Below, piece after piece: positions 42,430 to 49,459 of a stretch of DNA of 49,459 nucleotides. Made by a program: the position numbers and the translations under genes. Location: the NCBI GenBank assembly GCA_012841565.1, contig DUUM01000222.1, positions 1 through 49,459 of the forward strand, in the 5' to 3' direction. This stretch comes from Candidatus Epulonipiscium sp. (GTDB lineage: Bacteria > Bacillota_A > Clostridia > Lachnospirales > Cellulosilyticaceae). The notes below the pieces were generated by a model. It was not told the origin of the DNA. It made no database searches and saw only the letters and a program-made list of their open reading frames with translations. How positions within the stretch are numbered: the stretch's first letter is position 1; each line of letters starts with the position of its first letter.

Positions 42430-43779
42430 ATGTATGATGAAATTTCAAAGCTTATTCAGGATAATAAGCTTATCGATGCACGTGAAGTATTAGTAAAGAT
42501 GAACGTTGTAGATATTGCTCAGTTTTTTGAAGATATCTTCGAACAGGAAAATGAAGATCATTTTATTGTTCTTTTTCGTATACTACCTAAAGATATTGCA
42601 GCTATTGTATTTTCTTATCTCTCCGCTGAGGGTAAGGCCCATATTATACAGTCTGTAACTGATAAAGAAATAACCTATATAATTGACGAATTATACTTAG
42701 ATGACATGGTAGATATTATGGAGGAATTCCCTGCAAATATTGTTAAGCGTCTTGTTACGAATACAGATGAGGCTAAACGCAAGCTTATTAATCAGTTCTT
42801 ACGATACCCAGAAGATTCTGCTGGTAGTATTATGACCATTGAGTACGTCGCCTTAAAAAAAGAAATGAATGTAGCTGAGGCAATCGCTCTTATAAAGAAA
42901 GTCGGGGTTGATAAAGAAACCATTAACACCTGTTATGTTATGTCATCTAACCGCATGCTAGAAGGTGTTGTATCCATTCGAAAGCTCATTTTAAGTGACA
43001 GTGATGTCTTGATCAAAGATATTATGGATACTTCAATTATTAGCGCCCAAACCTTAGATGACCAAGAAACTGTTGCTGATATATTTAAAAAATATGATTT
43101 CCTAGCACTTCCTGTTGTGGATACTGAAAATCGTCTTGTAGGGATTATTACTATTGATGATATTGTTGACATAATTGAAGAAGAAAATACAGAAGACTTT
43201 GAAATAATGGGTGGTATGCAACCTTCTAAAACTGAATATATGAAATCCAGCCCTTGGGAATTATCTAAAAACCGTATTCCTTGGCTTTTGATTTTAATGA
43301 TATCCGCTCTTTTTACAGGCAGGATTATTGAGAGTTACGAAGGTGCTATTTCAAAAGTAGCGGCTCTAGCAACTTTCTTGCCAATGCTTATGGACTCTGG
43401 CGGTAATGCTGGTTCTCAGTCTTCTACCCTCGTTATTCGTGGACTCGCACTTGGTGAAATTCAGGTTAAGGACTTTTTAAAGGTTCTTTGGAAGGAAGTT
43501 CAAGTTAGCTTGATTGTAGGATTTGCACTTGCTGGGGCTAACTTTATCCGTCTATATGTTTTTGGTGGAAGAGAGCTTATGCTTACAATAACAGTATGTA
43601 TTAGTTTGTATTTCACTGTTATTATTGCTAAGATGGTTGGTGGTGTTCTGCCTCTTGCAGCCAAAAAATTAAATCTTGACCCAGCCATTATGGCGAGTCC
43701 ATTGATTACAACTGTTGTGGATGCTTTAGCGCTGATTGTTTACTTTAGTACTGCAACTAAACTTCTTGGTATTGCATAA
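42430..43779 (+). CDS. mgtE: magnesium transporter/channel MgtE
   Basis: A Mg2+ channel gated by cytosolic Mg2+. The 449-aa protein has the acidic N domain (about 1-130, ending RYPEDSAGSIMT), two CBS domains (about 135-260, NTCYVMSSNRMLEG and DFLALPVVDTENRLVGIITIDD), a plug helix and five membrane helices (about 285-449) with the pore motif MDSGGNAGSQSSTLVIRGLA. Control is likely at the protein level because no Mg riboswitch is seen. It is the only gene in its unit. AGGAGG precedes the ATG. Confidence 0.96.
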   Translation: MYDEISKLIQDNKLIDAREVLVKMNVVDIAQFFEDIFEQENEDHFIVLFRILPKDIAAIVFSYLSAEGKAHIIQSVTDKEITYIIDELYLDDMVDIMEEFPANIVKRLVTNTDEAKRKLINQFLRYPEDSAGSIMTIEYVALKKEMNVAEAIALIKKVGVDKETINTCYVMSSNRMLEGVVSIRKLILSDSDVLIKDIMDTSIISAQTLDDQETVADIFKKYDFLALPVVDTENRLVGIITIDDIVDIIEEENTEDFEIMGGMQPSKTEYMKSSPWELSKNRIPWLLILMISALFTGRIIESYEGAISKVAALATFLPMLMDSGGNAGSQSSTLVIRGLALGEIQVKDFLKVLWKEVQVSLIVGFALAGANFIRLYVFGGRELMLTITVCISLYFTVIIAKMVGGVLPLAAKKLNLDPAIMASPLITTVVDALALIVYFSTATKLLGIA

Positions 43780-43813
43780 TCTATCATTATTTTAGCTTAA
43801 ATAACTTAAATTT

Positions 43814-43858
43814 TAAAGGCATATGAAAACTTTTTATTAAAGTTTTCATATGCCTTTA
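43814..43858. terminator. bidirectional terminator between mgtE and trpS
   Basis: A perfect 20-bp inverted repeat (43814-43833 with 43839-43858, 5-base loop) with A/T flanks lies between the convergent genes mgtE and trpS and serves both. Confidence 0.92.
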
Positions 43859-43879
43859 TTTTAATATCTTAAATTAACA

Positions 43880-44917
43880 CTATCTTATAATAGGTGGAAA
43901 ACCTACCTTTTTTTGCACTTTACGTAATGTCTTAGTTGCCAAGTAGCTGGCTGTTTGAGCATTTTTTTGAATAATGCTATCAATGTATGCCTTATCGGTC
44001 GTAAGTTGCTTATACCGCTCTTGTAGTGGCTTCAGCTCATCAATAACCACCTCTGCAACCCCCATTTTGAAATCTCCGTACCCTTTACCCTCAAAGTCTT
44101 TTTCTGATTCGGCTATAGTCTTGCCAGTTATGGCAGAATAGATACTTAAAAGGTTGCTGATACCTGGTTTGTCATCAGCAAATCTAACTTCATTATCTGA
44201 GTCTGTAATAGCTCTTTTAAACTTTCTAGCAATCACATCTGGCCCATCTAAAATAGAAACAAATCCGTTTACATCTGGGTCAGACTTAGACATCTTTTTA
44301 GTAGGCTCTTGAAGGCTCATTACTCTAGCCCCTACTTTCCCAAAATAGCCTTCTGGTACTTTAAAAGTTTCTCCGTGGGTATTATTAAAGCGAATAGCTA
44401 TATCTCTTGCGAGCTCTAAATGCTGCTTTTGATCGGCTCCAACAGGCACAAGATCTGTTTGGTACAATAAAATATCTGCTGCCATGAGGGCCGGATAAGT
44501 AAATAATCCAGCATTAATGTTATCTGCGTGGGACTGAGATTTATCTTTAAACTGTGTCATACGGTTTAGTTCACCCATATATGTATAACAGTTCAAAATC
44601 CATGCAAGCTCTGCATGAGCCGATACGTGGGATTGGTAGTACATAATGTTTTCTTCTGGATCAATGCCTGCTGCAATATACTGCATTAAAAACTCTCTCG
44701 ATAATCTTCTTAAAGTAGCCGGGTCTTGCCTTACAGTAATAGAATGCATATCCACAACGCAAAATAGGCAGTTATAATCGTCTTGTAAGGTTGTCCAGTT
44801 TTTAAGTGCTCCTAAATAGTTGCCTAGGGTCACATGGCCTGATGGCTGCATCCCACTAAAAATAACTTTCTTTTCATCTTTGTTCTTTTCATCTTTGTTC
44901 TTTTCATCTTTGCTCAT
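43880..44917 (-). CDS. trpS: tryptophanyl-tRNA synthetase
   Basis: A class I synthetase of 345 aa that charges tRNA-Trp. The ATP-binding PSGHVTLGNYLG motif is the HIGH equivalent and KKMSKSDP is the KMSKS loop; GADQKQHLELARDIA is conserved. The N-terminus carries an unusual Lys/Asp/Glu-rich extension built from three exact 15-base repeats (44868-44912). The start follows GAGGAG. No T-box leader is present in the roughly 100 bases upstream. Confidence 0.95.
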   Translation of the reverse strand: MSKDEKNKDEKNKDEKKVIFSGMQPSGHVTLGNYLGALKNWTTLQDDYNCLFCVVDMHSITVRQDPATLRRLSREFLMQYIAAGIDPEENIMYYQSHVSAHAELAWILNCYTYMGELNRMTQFKDKSQSHADNINAGLFTYPALMAADILLYQTDLVPVGADQKQHLELARDIAIRFNNTHGETFKVPEGYFGKVGARVMSLQEPTKKMSKSDPDVNGFVSILDGPDVIARKFKRAITDSDNEVRFADDKPGISNLLSIYSAITGKTIAESEKDFEGKGYGDFKMGVAEVVIDELKPLQERYKQLTTDKAYIDSIIQKNAQTASYLATKTLRKVQKKVGFPPIIR

Positions 44918-45012
44918 ATATATATTCTCCTCATCATAATTAAGGTATTACTTTCATTTTATGGTATCATATTTAGGCCCTATAAATCAAGGTCTATTAA
45001 TTGTTAGAACTA

Positions 45013-45075
45013 TTGCTTATTGAATAGTAGTATGGTATAGTTTATTTAACTACTACTCATTGAATAGTAGTTAAA
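45013..45075 (+). promoter_or_regulatory. promoter with PadR-type operator repeats
   Basis: TTGCTT (45013-45018) and TATAGT (45036-45041) are 17 bases apart. The sequence ATTGAATAGTAG occurs at 45019-45030, in the promoter spacer, and again at 45059-45070. The second copy is part of a perfect 11-base inverted repeat (45045-45055 and 45065-45075, 9-base spacer). This looks like the operator of the PadR regulator encoded two genes on. Confidence 0.65.
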
Positions 45076-45095
45076 CTTTATATGGGGGGATTAGT

Positions 45096-46037
45096 ATGAA
45101 AAAACATGAATTTCTAAGAGAACTTGAAATTTCTCTTAAAGGAAAAGTATCAGAAACTGATATGAATGAAATATTATCTGATTATAATGATATTTTTGAG
45201 GATTGTCTTTTAGAAAACCGGGATGAAGATGAAATATCAGAAGGCATTGGATCACCAGCGGCTATAGCTAAGGCTATTATTGACGAGTCTGTAAACAGCA
45301 CCACAATGAATGGTACTATTCCAATAGCACCAGATACCTCTAACTTGGCTTCTATGTCAAAAAGATTTTTAGCTTATTTAATTGACACTGTGGTAATTTT
45401 TATTGTGTTAATTGGACTTTCAATGACAATATATACACCTGGAATTGGATTTTCACACACCACTATTACAGAATCATCAACCTCATACCCTGGGGGTATT
45501 AATTATACACAAAGAGTGTATTTAGATAAAAACAACAGTCCAACGAAGATTAAACTTTATAAGAATAATAAAAAAATATTTAGTGGCAAAAAGCCTGCTT
45601 TTGATAAATTTATGCAAAATAATTTAGATATTAAAATAAATTCAATGCAGACTGTGCAAAAGTCCCCCTCTTCCTCATATTCATTAGATGAGCCTGGATC
45701 AATATTTTCTATAATGCTTTTTATAGGATTCCTTCCTTACTTATTTATTTTTATGGCTTTAGGATTTGCAAATATTACTACAGCCTTTCAGTTATGGCTA
45801 TTTAAAGGATATACTTTAGGAAAACGGATAACTAAGATAAAAGTTGTTCGCTTAGATGATCATAAAATAACATTTTGGGATGCTTTTCTAAGAGATATTC
45901 TTTTAAAATTTGCTGCTTCTATCGTTACATCTGGAATTCTTAATATGGTCTCTTTTATTATGGGATGCGCAACTCCTGATCATAAAACTGTCCACGATTT
46001 AGTCGCTAAAACAAAAGTTATCAACATAGAGAGGTGA
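45096..46037 (+). CDS. HAAS-RDD membrane protein
   Basis: A 313-aa protein. Residues 1-65 form a HAAS-type helical domain (FLRELEISLKGKVSETDMNEILSDY in part, EGIGSPAAIAKAII), normally found in PadR-linked membrane proteins. A RDD domain follows: SMSKRFLAYLIDTVVIF (first helix near 88-110), an extracytoplasmic Ser/Thr/Tyr-rich loop (about 115-195), then helices near 203-235 and 262-290 with LGKRITKIKVV and FLRDILLK. RDD proteins are thought to transport small molecules or ions; the substrate is not visible. It is cotranscribed with the PadR gene four bases on. Confidence 0.85.
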   Translation: MKKHEFLRELEISLKGKVSETDMNEILSDYNDIFEDCLLENRDEDEISEGIGSPAAIAKAIIDESVNSTTMNGTIPIAPDTSNLASMSKRFLAYLIDTVVIFIVLIGLSMTIYTPGIGFSHTTITESSTSYPGGINYTQRVYLDKNNSPTKIKLYKNNKKIFSGKKPAFDKFMQNNLDIKINSMQTVQKSPSSSYSLDEPGSIFSIMLFIGFLPYLFIFMALGFANITTAFQLWLFKGYTLGKRITKIKVVRLDDHKITFWDAFLRDILLKFAASIVTSGILNMVSFIMGCATPDHKTVHDLVAKTKVINIER

Positions 46038-46041
46038 CCTT

Positions 46042-46353
46042 GTGGATACTCAACTAAAAAAAGGAATTCTTGAAATGTGTATACTGTTTCAGCTGATTAA
46101 GCACGATATGTATGGCTATGAAATTATGAAAATTATTAAAGAAGTTTTTCCTGATGTTTATGATGGTTCTATCTATACAATACTTAGGCGATTAAACAAA
46201 GAAGGCTTTACAGAAAGTTATATGGGAGATATCCCTTCTGGTGGCCCAAAAAGAAAATATTACCGTATTACTGAATTAGGTAAAGAGTATTCTTCAGACA
46301 TTAATAAGGAATGGAAACAAATTGTTTTAAATGTAGGGAAATTAGGAATTTAA
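46042..46353 (+). CDS. PadR-family transcriptional regulator
   Basis: A 103-aa winged-helix repressor of the small PadR class: KKGILEMCILFQLIKHDMYGYEI, then SIYTILRRLNKEGF and PKRKYYRITELGKEY. The start is GTG 46042 behind GAGGTGA. It follows the HAAS-RDD gene, reversing the usual PadR-first order. It probably represses its own operon through the repeats at 45019-45075. Confidence 0.93.
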   Translation: MDTQLKKGILEMCILFQLIKHDMYGYEIMKIIKEVFPDVYDGSIYTILRRLNKEGFTESYMGDIPSGGPKRKYYRITELGKEYSSDINKEWKQIVLNVGKLGI

Positions 46354-46364
46354 TATTCTTTTTA

Positions 46365-46403
46365 AAAATGACACCAATCATATTAGATGATTGGTGTCAT
46401 TTT
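46365..46403. terminator. bidirectional terminator between padR and hcp
   Basis: AAAATGACACCAATCA (46365-46380) pairs perfectly with 46388-46403 around a 7-base loop; A/T tails lie on both sides. It serves the convergent padR and hcp genes. Confidence 0.92.
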
Positions 46404-46423
46404 ATCTTACTTAATTATTCTGT

Positions 46424-48064
46424 TTAACCTATGATTGCCTTCAAGTCATCTTCTGGTGTTCCTATTGCCTTAATATTAAACTTCTCCACTAATACTTGAA
46501 GCACGTTTGGAGATAAAAAAGCAGGGAGTGTTGGTCCGAGTCTAATGTTCTTGATTCCTAGTGATAATAAGGATAGTAATACAACTACTGCCTTTTGTTC
46601 ATACCAGGAAAGTATAATGGAAAGCGGAAGGTCATTGACGCCGCATTCAAAGGCCTCTGCCAAAGCTGTGGCTATCTTAACGGCACTATAGGCATCATTA
46701 CATTGCCCCACATCTAAAAGTCTTGGTAAGTCCCCAATGCTTCCAAAGTCTATTTTATTAAACCGATACTTTCCACATGCTAAAGTCAGGATAATAGAAT
46801 CTTTAGGTGTCTGTAAGGCGAAATCTGTATAATAATTACGGCCTGGCCTTGCTCCATCACATCCGCCAATAAGGAAAAAGTGACTAATAGCGCCTGATTT
46901 AACCCCTTCAACTATTTTACCCGCATGAGAAAGCACAGCATTATGCCCAAATCCTACAAGAATTGTCTTTTCTGCTTCGTCCTCTGGAAAACCTTTAAGA
47001 GATAATGCTTTTTCTATTATCTCACTAAAGTCCTTCTTACCATCTTTTTCTTCAATGTGTTTTAAGGAATCAAAGCCGACCATACTTGTTGTAAATATAC
47101 GGTCTTTATAGGATTCTCCTGGTCTCATTAAACAATTGGTGGTCATAAGGATTGCGCCTTCAATCCCCTTAAATTCATCTTGTTGCTTTTGCCAAGCTCC
47201 CCCAAAGTTACCCACTAAATGTTTATATTTATTAAGTTCTGGGTAGCCATGAGCTGGTAGCATTTCACTATGGGTATAAATATTAATGCCTTTATCTTTG
47301 GTTTGTTCTAGCAGCTCTTTCATATCTTTCATGTCGTGGCCTGAGACCACAATAAACGGCCCCTTTTTCATGGTTATTCTGACATGGGTTGGTTCAGGAT
47401 TTCCATGAGTACAATTTGCCTTATCTAGAAGTTCCATACATTTAATATTAACATTTCCAAGGTATAGTACTTCATCAACCCAGTCTTGTATGCTCATAGA
47501 ATCATCTATTGTCTTACTGAACCCTCTGAAAAAATACCGATCTACTTCATCATCATGTTTTCCAAAGACATCTGCATGATGGGCGTAAGCTCCCATTCCT
47601 TTCATTCCATAAATCAAAGTTTCCCTTAGAGACCGTATATCTGCGTCTAAGGTTTGATCATACATGATCCCTACCTTTTTGGCATCCTCTAACATCTGCT
47701 CCTTGTACTGGGGTGCTTTGTATGAGGCAGCACTAGGGATAAAGTCTATATCCCCCACAAGAGCCTCTAGCTCATCCTTATACCGACCAGCCTGCTTAAT
47801 ATATGTTACAAATCTTTCAGGATCAAAGTTTACATTCGTTAAGGTTGAAAAAGATCCATAGGCCATAAATCTTATAATATCCTTACTTGGTTTTTCACCT
47901 TTTTCATATAAAGCTTCTCCATAAAATCCAATGCCTTTTAAAATGTGAATGAGCAAATCCTGTAAAGCTGCTACCTCTGGTGTTTTACCACATACCCCAA
48001 CCTTTGTACAGCCTTTTCCCCCAGCTGTTTGTTCGCACTGGTAACAAAACATATCTTGAATCAT
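46424..48064 (-). CDS. hcp: hydroxylamine reductase (hybrid-cluster protein)
   Basis: A 546-aa Fe-S enzyme that reduces nitric oxide or hydroxylamine and protects from nitrosative stress. The N-terminal [4Fe-4S] cysteines are in FCYQCEQTAGGKGCTKVGVCG. Hybrid-cluster ligands lie in GHDMKD, HSEMLPAHGYPE, TTNCLMRP, GGCDGARPGRNY, LACGKYRFNK and GQCNDAYSA, all present. An AAGGAGG site precedes the ATG. It follows the ferredoxin-type gene and is probably cotranscribed with it, so electrons may come from that protein. Confidence 0.96.
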   Translation of the reverse strand: MIQDMFCYQCEQTAGGKGCTKVGVCGKTPEVAALQDLLIHILKGIGFYGEALYEKGEKPSKDIIRFMAYGSFSTLTNVNFDPERFVTYIKQAGRYKDELEALVGDIDFIPSAASYKAPQYKEQMLEDAKKVGIMYDQTLDADIRSLRETLIYGMKGMGAYAHHADVFGKHDDEVDRYFFRGFSKTIDDSMSIQDWVDEVLYLGNVNIKCMELLDKANCTHGNPEPTHVRITMKKGPFIVVSGHDMKDMKELLEQTKDKGINIYTHSEMLPAHGYPELNKYKHLVGNFGGAWQKQQDEFKGIEGAILMTTNCLMRPGESYKDRIFTTSMVGFDSLKHIEEKDGKKDFSEIIEKALSLKGFPEDEAEKTILVGFGHNAVLSHAGKIVEGVKSGAISHFFLIGGCDGARPGRNYYTDFALQTPKDSIILTLACGKYRFNKIDFGSIGDLPRLLDVGQCNDAYSAVKIATALAEAFECGVNDLPLSIILSWYEQKAVVVLLSLLSLGIKNIRLGPTLPAFLSPNVLQVLVEKFNIKAIGTPEDDLKAIIG

Positions 48065-48150
48065 TTAATATAACGCCTCCTTATGCTTATGAAATCTTCC
48101 TTGTTTATGGTTTCCAATTTTACGGAAAAAATTCATAAGATAAGAATTAT

Positions 48151-48873
48151 TTATTTTATACTACCATCTAGGCCTATAGTGACCTCATTATAGGGTGCGA
48201 TTAATTGTGCATTAAGCATGGCTGTTTTTACTGAATTCACGATTCCTGTACAACATGGAACTTCCATTCTAAGCACAGTAATACTCTTAATTTCATTAGA
48301 TTGCAAGATCTGAGTTAGTTTTTCAGCATAATAATTATTGTCATCTAATTTTGGGCACCCAATGAGTGTAATCCTTCCCGCAATAAAATCTTGATGCATG
48401 TTTGGATATGCATAAGCCGTGCAATCAGCTGCAATAAGCAAATGCGCTTCATTAAAGTAACTGGCTTGAACTGGTGCAAGCTGTAGTTGAACTGGCCAAT
48501 TTTGTAACATGGGTTCAGTTGTAATTTCTGTGGTGGCTGTTGTTGAAGCTGCAAATGGCTTTGCTTGTTGTGCTTCATATTTTATACTTTTTGCCATAGT
48601 GCCTGGACATCCGGATTGTACATGTGAGTTTGTTTGATTAGGATTAACCCGCTTTGGCGCCTTGTCAATATCATAGGCATCTGCTTCACGTTCAATAATA
48701 CTGATTGCATCTTCAGGGCACCTTAAACAGTTGCCGAGTCCATCACAATACTCATCACTTAATAACTGTGCTTTCCCATCCACTAGGCCTATTGCTCCTT
48801 CATGGCATGTGTTAACACAAGTTCCACACCCTGTACATTTCTCTTGATCTATGTAAACTATATTTCTTTTCAT
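48151..48873 (-). CDS. hcp-linked two-cluster ferredoxin-type protein
   Basis: A 240-aa iron-sulphur protein. Residues 10-65 hold two ferredoxin-type Cys sets: CTGCGTCVNTCHEGA and CDGLGNCLRCPEDAI; the second has one residue fewer than the usual C-x3-CP ending. A polar linker (about 75-125, rich in Thr/Ala/Gln) joins a C-terminal domain with Cys in AADCTAYAYPNMHQDF, LIGCPKLDD and EVPCCTGIVNSV. This arrangement is common next to hcp in anaerobes, where it likely donates electrons. An AAGGAGAAAT site precedes the ATG. The exact reaction is not established. Confidence 0.85.
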   Translation of the reverse strand: MKRNIVYIDQEKCTGCGTCVNTCHEGAIGLVDGKAQLLSDEYCDGLGNCLRCPEDAISIIEREADAYDIDKAPKRVNPNQTNSHVQSGCPGTMAKSIKYEAQQAKPFAASTTATTEITTEPMLQNWPVQLQLAPVQASYFNEAHLLIAADCTAYAYPNMHQDFIAGRITLIGCPKLDDNNYYAEKLTQILQSNEIKSITVLRMEVPCCTGIVNSVKTAMLNAQLIAPYNEVTIGLDGSIK

Positions 48874-48937
48874 TTCAATTTCTCCTTATCTTTCTTTATT
48901 TTATACTCTTCTAGTATATCTATTTCTTACCTTAAAG

Positions 48938-48972
48938 TCTGTACCATTTGTTACTATTTTTCTGTACCATTT
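48938..48972 (-). promoter_or_regulatory. tandem operator-like repeat before the ferredoxin-hcp unit
   Basis: The sequence AAATGGTACAGA (minus strand) occurs at 48961-48972 and 48938-48949, 23 bases apart, about two helical turns. A TATACT -10 candidate lies at 48913-48918, which places the nearer repeat over a weak -35. The arrangement fits an activator such as a nitrosative-stress regulator; the factor is unknown. Confidence 0.5.
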
Positions 48973-48988
48973 TCTTTTAAAGCCAAAT

Positions 48989-49025
48989 AAAAAAGGCTAT
49001 AACCGTTATGGTTACAACCTTTTTT
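48989..49025 (-). terminator. terminator of the right-hand tRNA cluster
   Basis: Sixteen-base arms (48989-49004 and 49010-49025), fully paired on the minus strand with two G-U pairs and ending in T residues, lie four bases past tRNA-Arg. Confidence 0.85.
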
Positions 49026-49028
49026 GTA

Positions 49029-49102
<74 letters not shown>

Positions 49103-49128
49103 ATGTTATTTTGTTATATATAAGTTAA

Positions 49129-49214
49129 TGCCCGAAACCGGGATCGAACCGGTACGGGGGTTAAGCCCCGCAGGATTTTAAGTCCTGTGCGTCTGCCAAT
49201 TCCGCCACTCGGGC
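49129..49214 (-). tRNA. tRNA-Leu(TAA)
   Basis: An 86-nt class II tRNA with acceptor GCCCGAG/TTCGGGC, anticodon TAA in CAGGACTTAAAATCCTG, a long variable arm (GCGGGGCTTAACCCCCGT) and T arm with GTTCGAT. CCA is not encoded. Confidence 0.95.
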
Positions 49215-49237
49215 ATATATAATACATAACAAAATGA

Positions 49238-49310
49238 TGGTCGCTGTAGGGATCGAACCTACGACCCCCTGCTTGTAAGGCAGGTGCTCTCCCAGCTGAG
49301 CTAAGCGACC
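49238..49310 (-). tRNA. tRNA-Val(TAC)
   Basis: A 73-nt cloverleaf with acceptor GGTCGCT/AGCGACC, D arm GCTCAGCTGGGAGAGC, anticodon stem CCTGC/GCAGG with loop CTTACAA (anticodon TAC), and T arm with GTTCGAT. CCA is not encoded. Confidence 0.95.
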
Positions 49311-49337
49311 GTATTAAATGAAATTTTAAGTTTTTAT

Positions 49338-49414
49338 TGGCCTGGGTGACAGGACTTGAACCTGCGACCTCTAGAACCCCATTCTAGCGCGCTACCAAAC
49401 TGCGCCACACCCAG
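49338..49414 (-). tRNA. tRNA-Pro(GGG) with encoded CCA
   Basis: Acceptor CTGGGTG/CACCCAG with the C1-G72 pair typical of bacterial tRNA-Pro, D arm GCGCAGTTTGGTAGCGC, anticodon stem CTAGA/TCTAG with loop ATGGGGT (anticodon GGG), and T arm with GTTCAAG. Unlike the other tRNAs here, CCA follows in the DNA (49338-49340) after a G at position 73; the usual proline discriminator is A. Confidence 0.88.
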
Positions 49415-49459
49415 ACAAAAAGCCTGGTATTAATTTGAAAACATACGACTCAGAAGGGA

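Noticed and set aside
44918..45012. T-box leader upstream of trpS
   Set aside because: The upstream space before the divergent promoter is only about 100 bases and lacks the T-box sequence and a terminator.

Overview
This 49.5 kb window is AT-rich and its gene content points to an anaerobic, endospore-forming member of the Clostridia (low-GC Firmicutes). The evidence is a GerM-like protein, a YtaF-type sporulation membrane protein, a copper-amine-oxidase-N/AMIN/Amidase_3 cell-wall hydrolase, an oxygen-independent cobalamin pathway, a hybrid-cluster protein and GatCAB. I cannot name the genus from sequence alone. Nearly all genes lie on the minus strand. The main plus-strand exceptions are a DeoR regulator with an ABC ATPase, mgtE, and an RDD/PadR pair. 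Both ends of the window carry minus-strand tRNA clusters: Gln-Lys-Leu on the left, with a strong promoter, and Pro-Val-Leu-Arg on the right.

Layout: (1) 0.4-3.8 kb: gerM-like, rdgB and a YsnB-type phosphoesterase, then a large amidase. (2) 4-9 kb: an iron alcohol dehydrogenase, gatC, gatA, gatB and a small membrane protein read as one unit. Upstream of it is a frameshifted remnant of a sugar-isomerase-like gene. (3) 9.1-16.6 kb: a HAD phosphatase, a complete ABC importer for simple sugars (chvE-mmsA-mmsB) and, divergent from it, a DeoR-type regulator with an orphan tandem ABC ATPase. (4) 16.6-34.1 kb: an uninterrupted 19-gene anaerobic cobalamin operon behind a cobalamin riboswitch and terminator. 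It starts with cobA-hemD and hemL, runs through cobalt insertion, ring contraction, the methylations, amidation and the CbiMNQ cobalt transporter, and ends at cbiB and cobD. (5) 34-36.5 kb: an Fe-S aldo/keto reductase, ridA and ytaF. (6) 36.6-42.2 kb: a DNA repair block (ligA, a 61-aa ORF, pcrA, yerC-like, PHP phosphoesterase). (7) 42.4-46.4 kb: mgtE, trpS, and a PadR-controlled RDD membrane protein. (8) 46.4-48.9 kb: a ferredoxin-type protein and hcp.

The most unusual signal is in the cobalamin operon. Both glutamine-dependent amide synthases, CbiA and CbiP, lack the cysteine nucleophile of their glutaminase domains (Ser320 and Gly326 at the expected positions), while their ATP-binding halves look intact. 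Two matching losses in one operon suggest that corrin amidation here uses free ammonia or a separate ammonia supplier. GatA in the same window keeps a full Lys79/Ser154/Ser178 triad. The operon also carries cbiM, cbiN and cbiQ but no cbiO ATPase.

Other points of interest are a family of short GGGGAC-type palindromes (three loci), two of which form the C-terminal codons of genes; the missing rph between gerM and rdgB; a DeoR regulator with a degenerate effector site; a hairpin covering the ytaF ribosome binding site; and operator-like repeats before the PadR unit and the ferredoxin/hcp unit.
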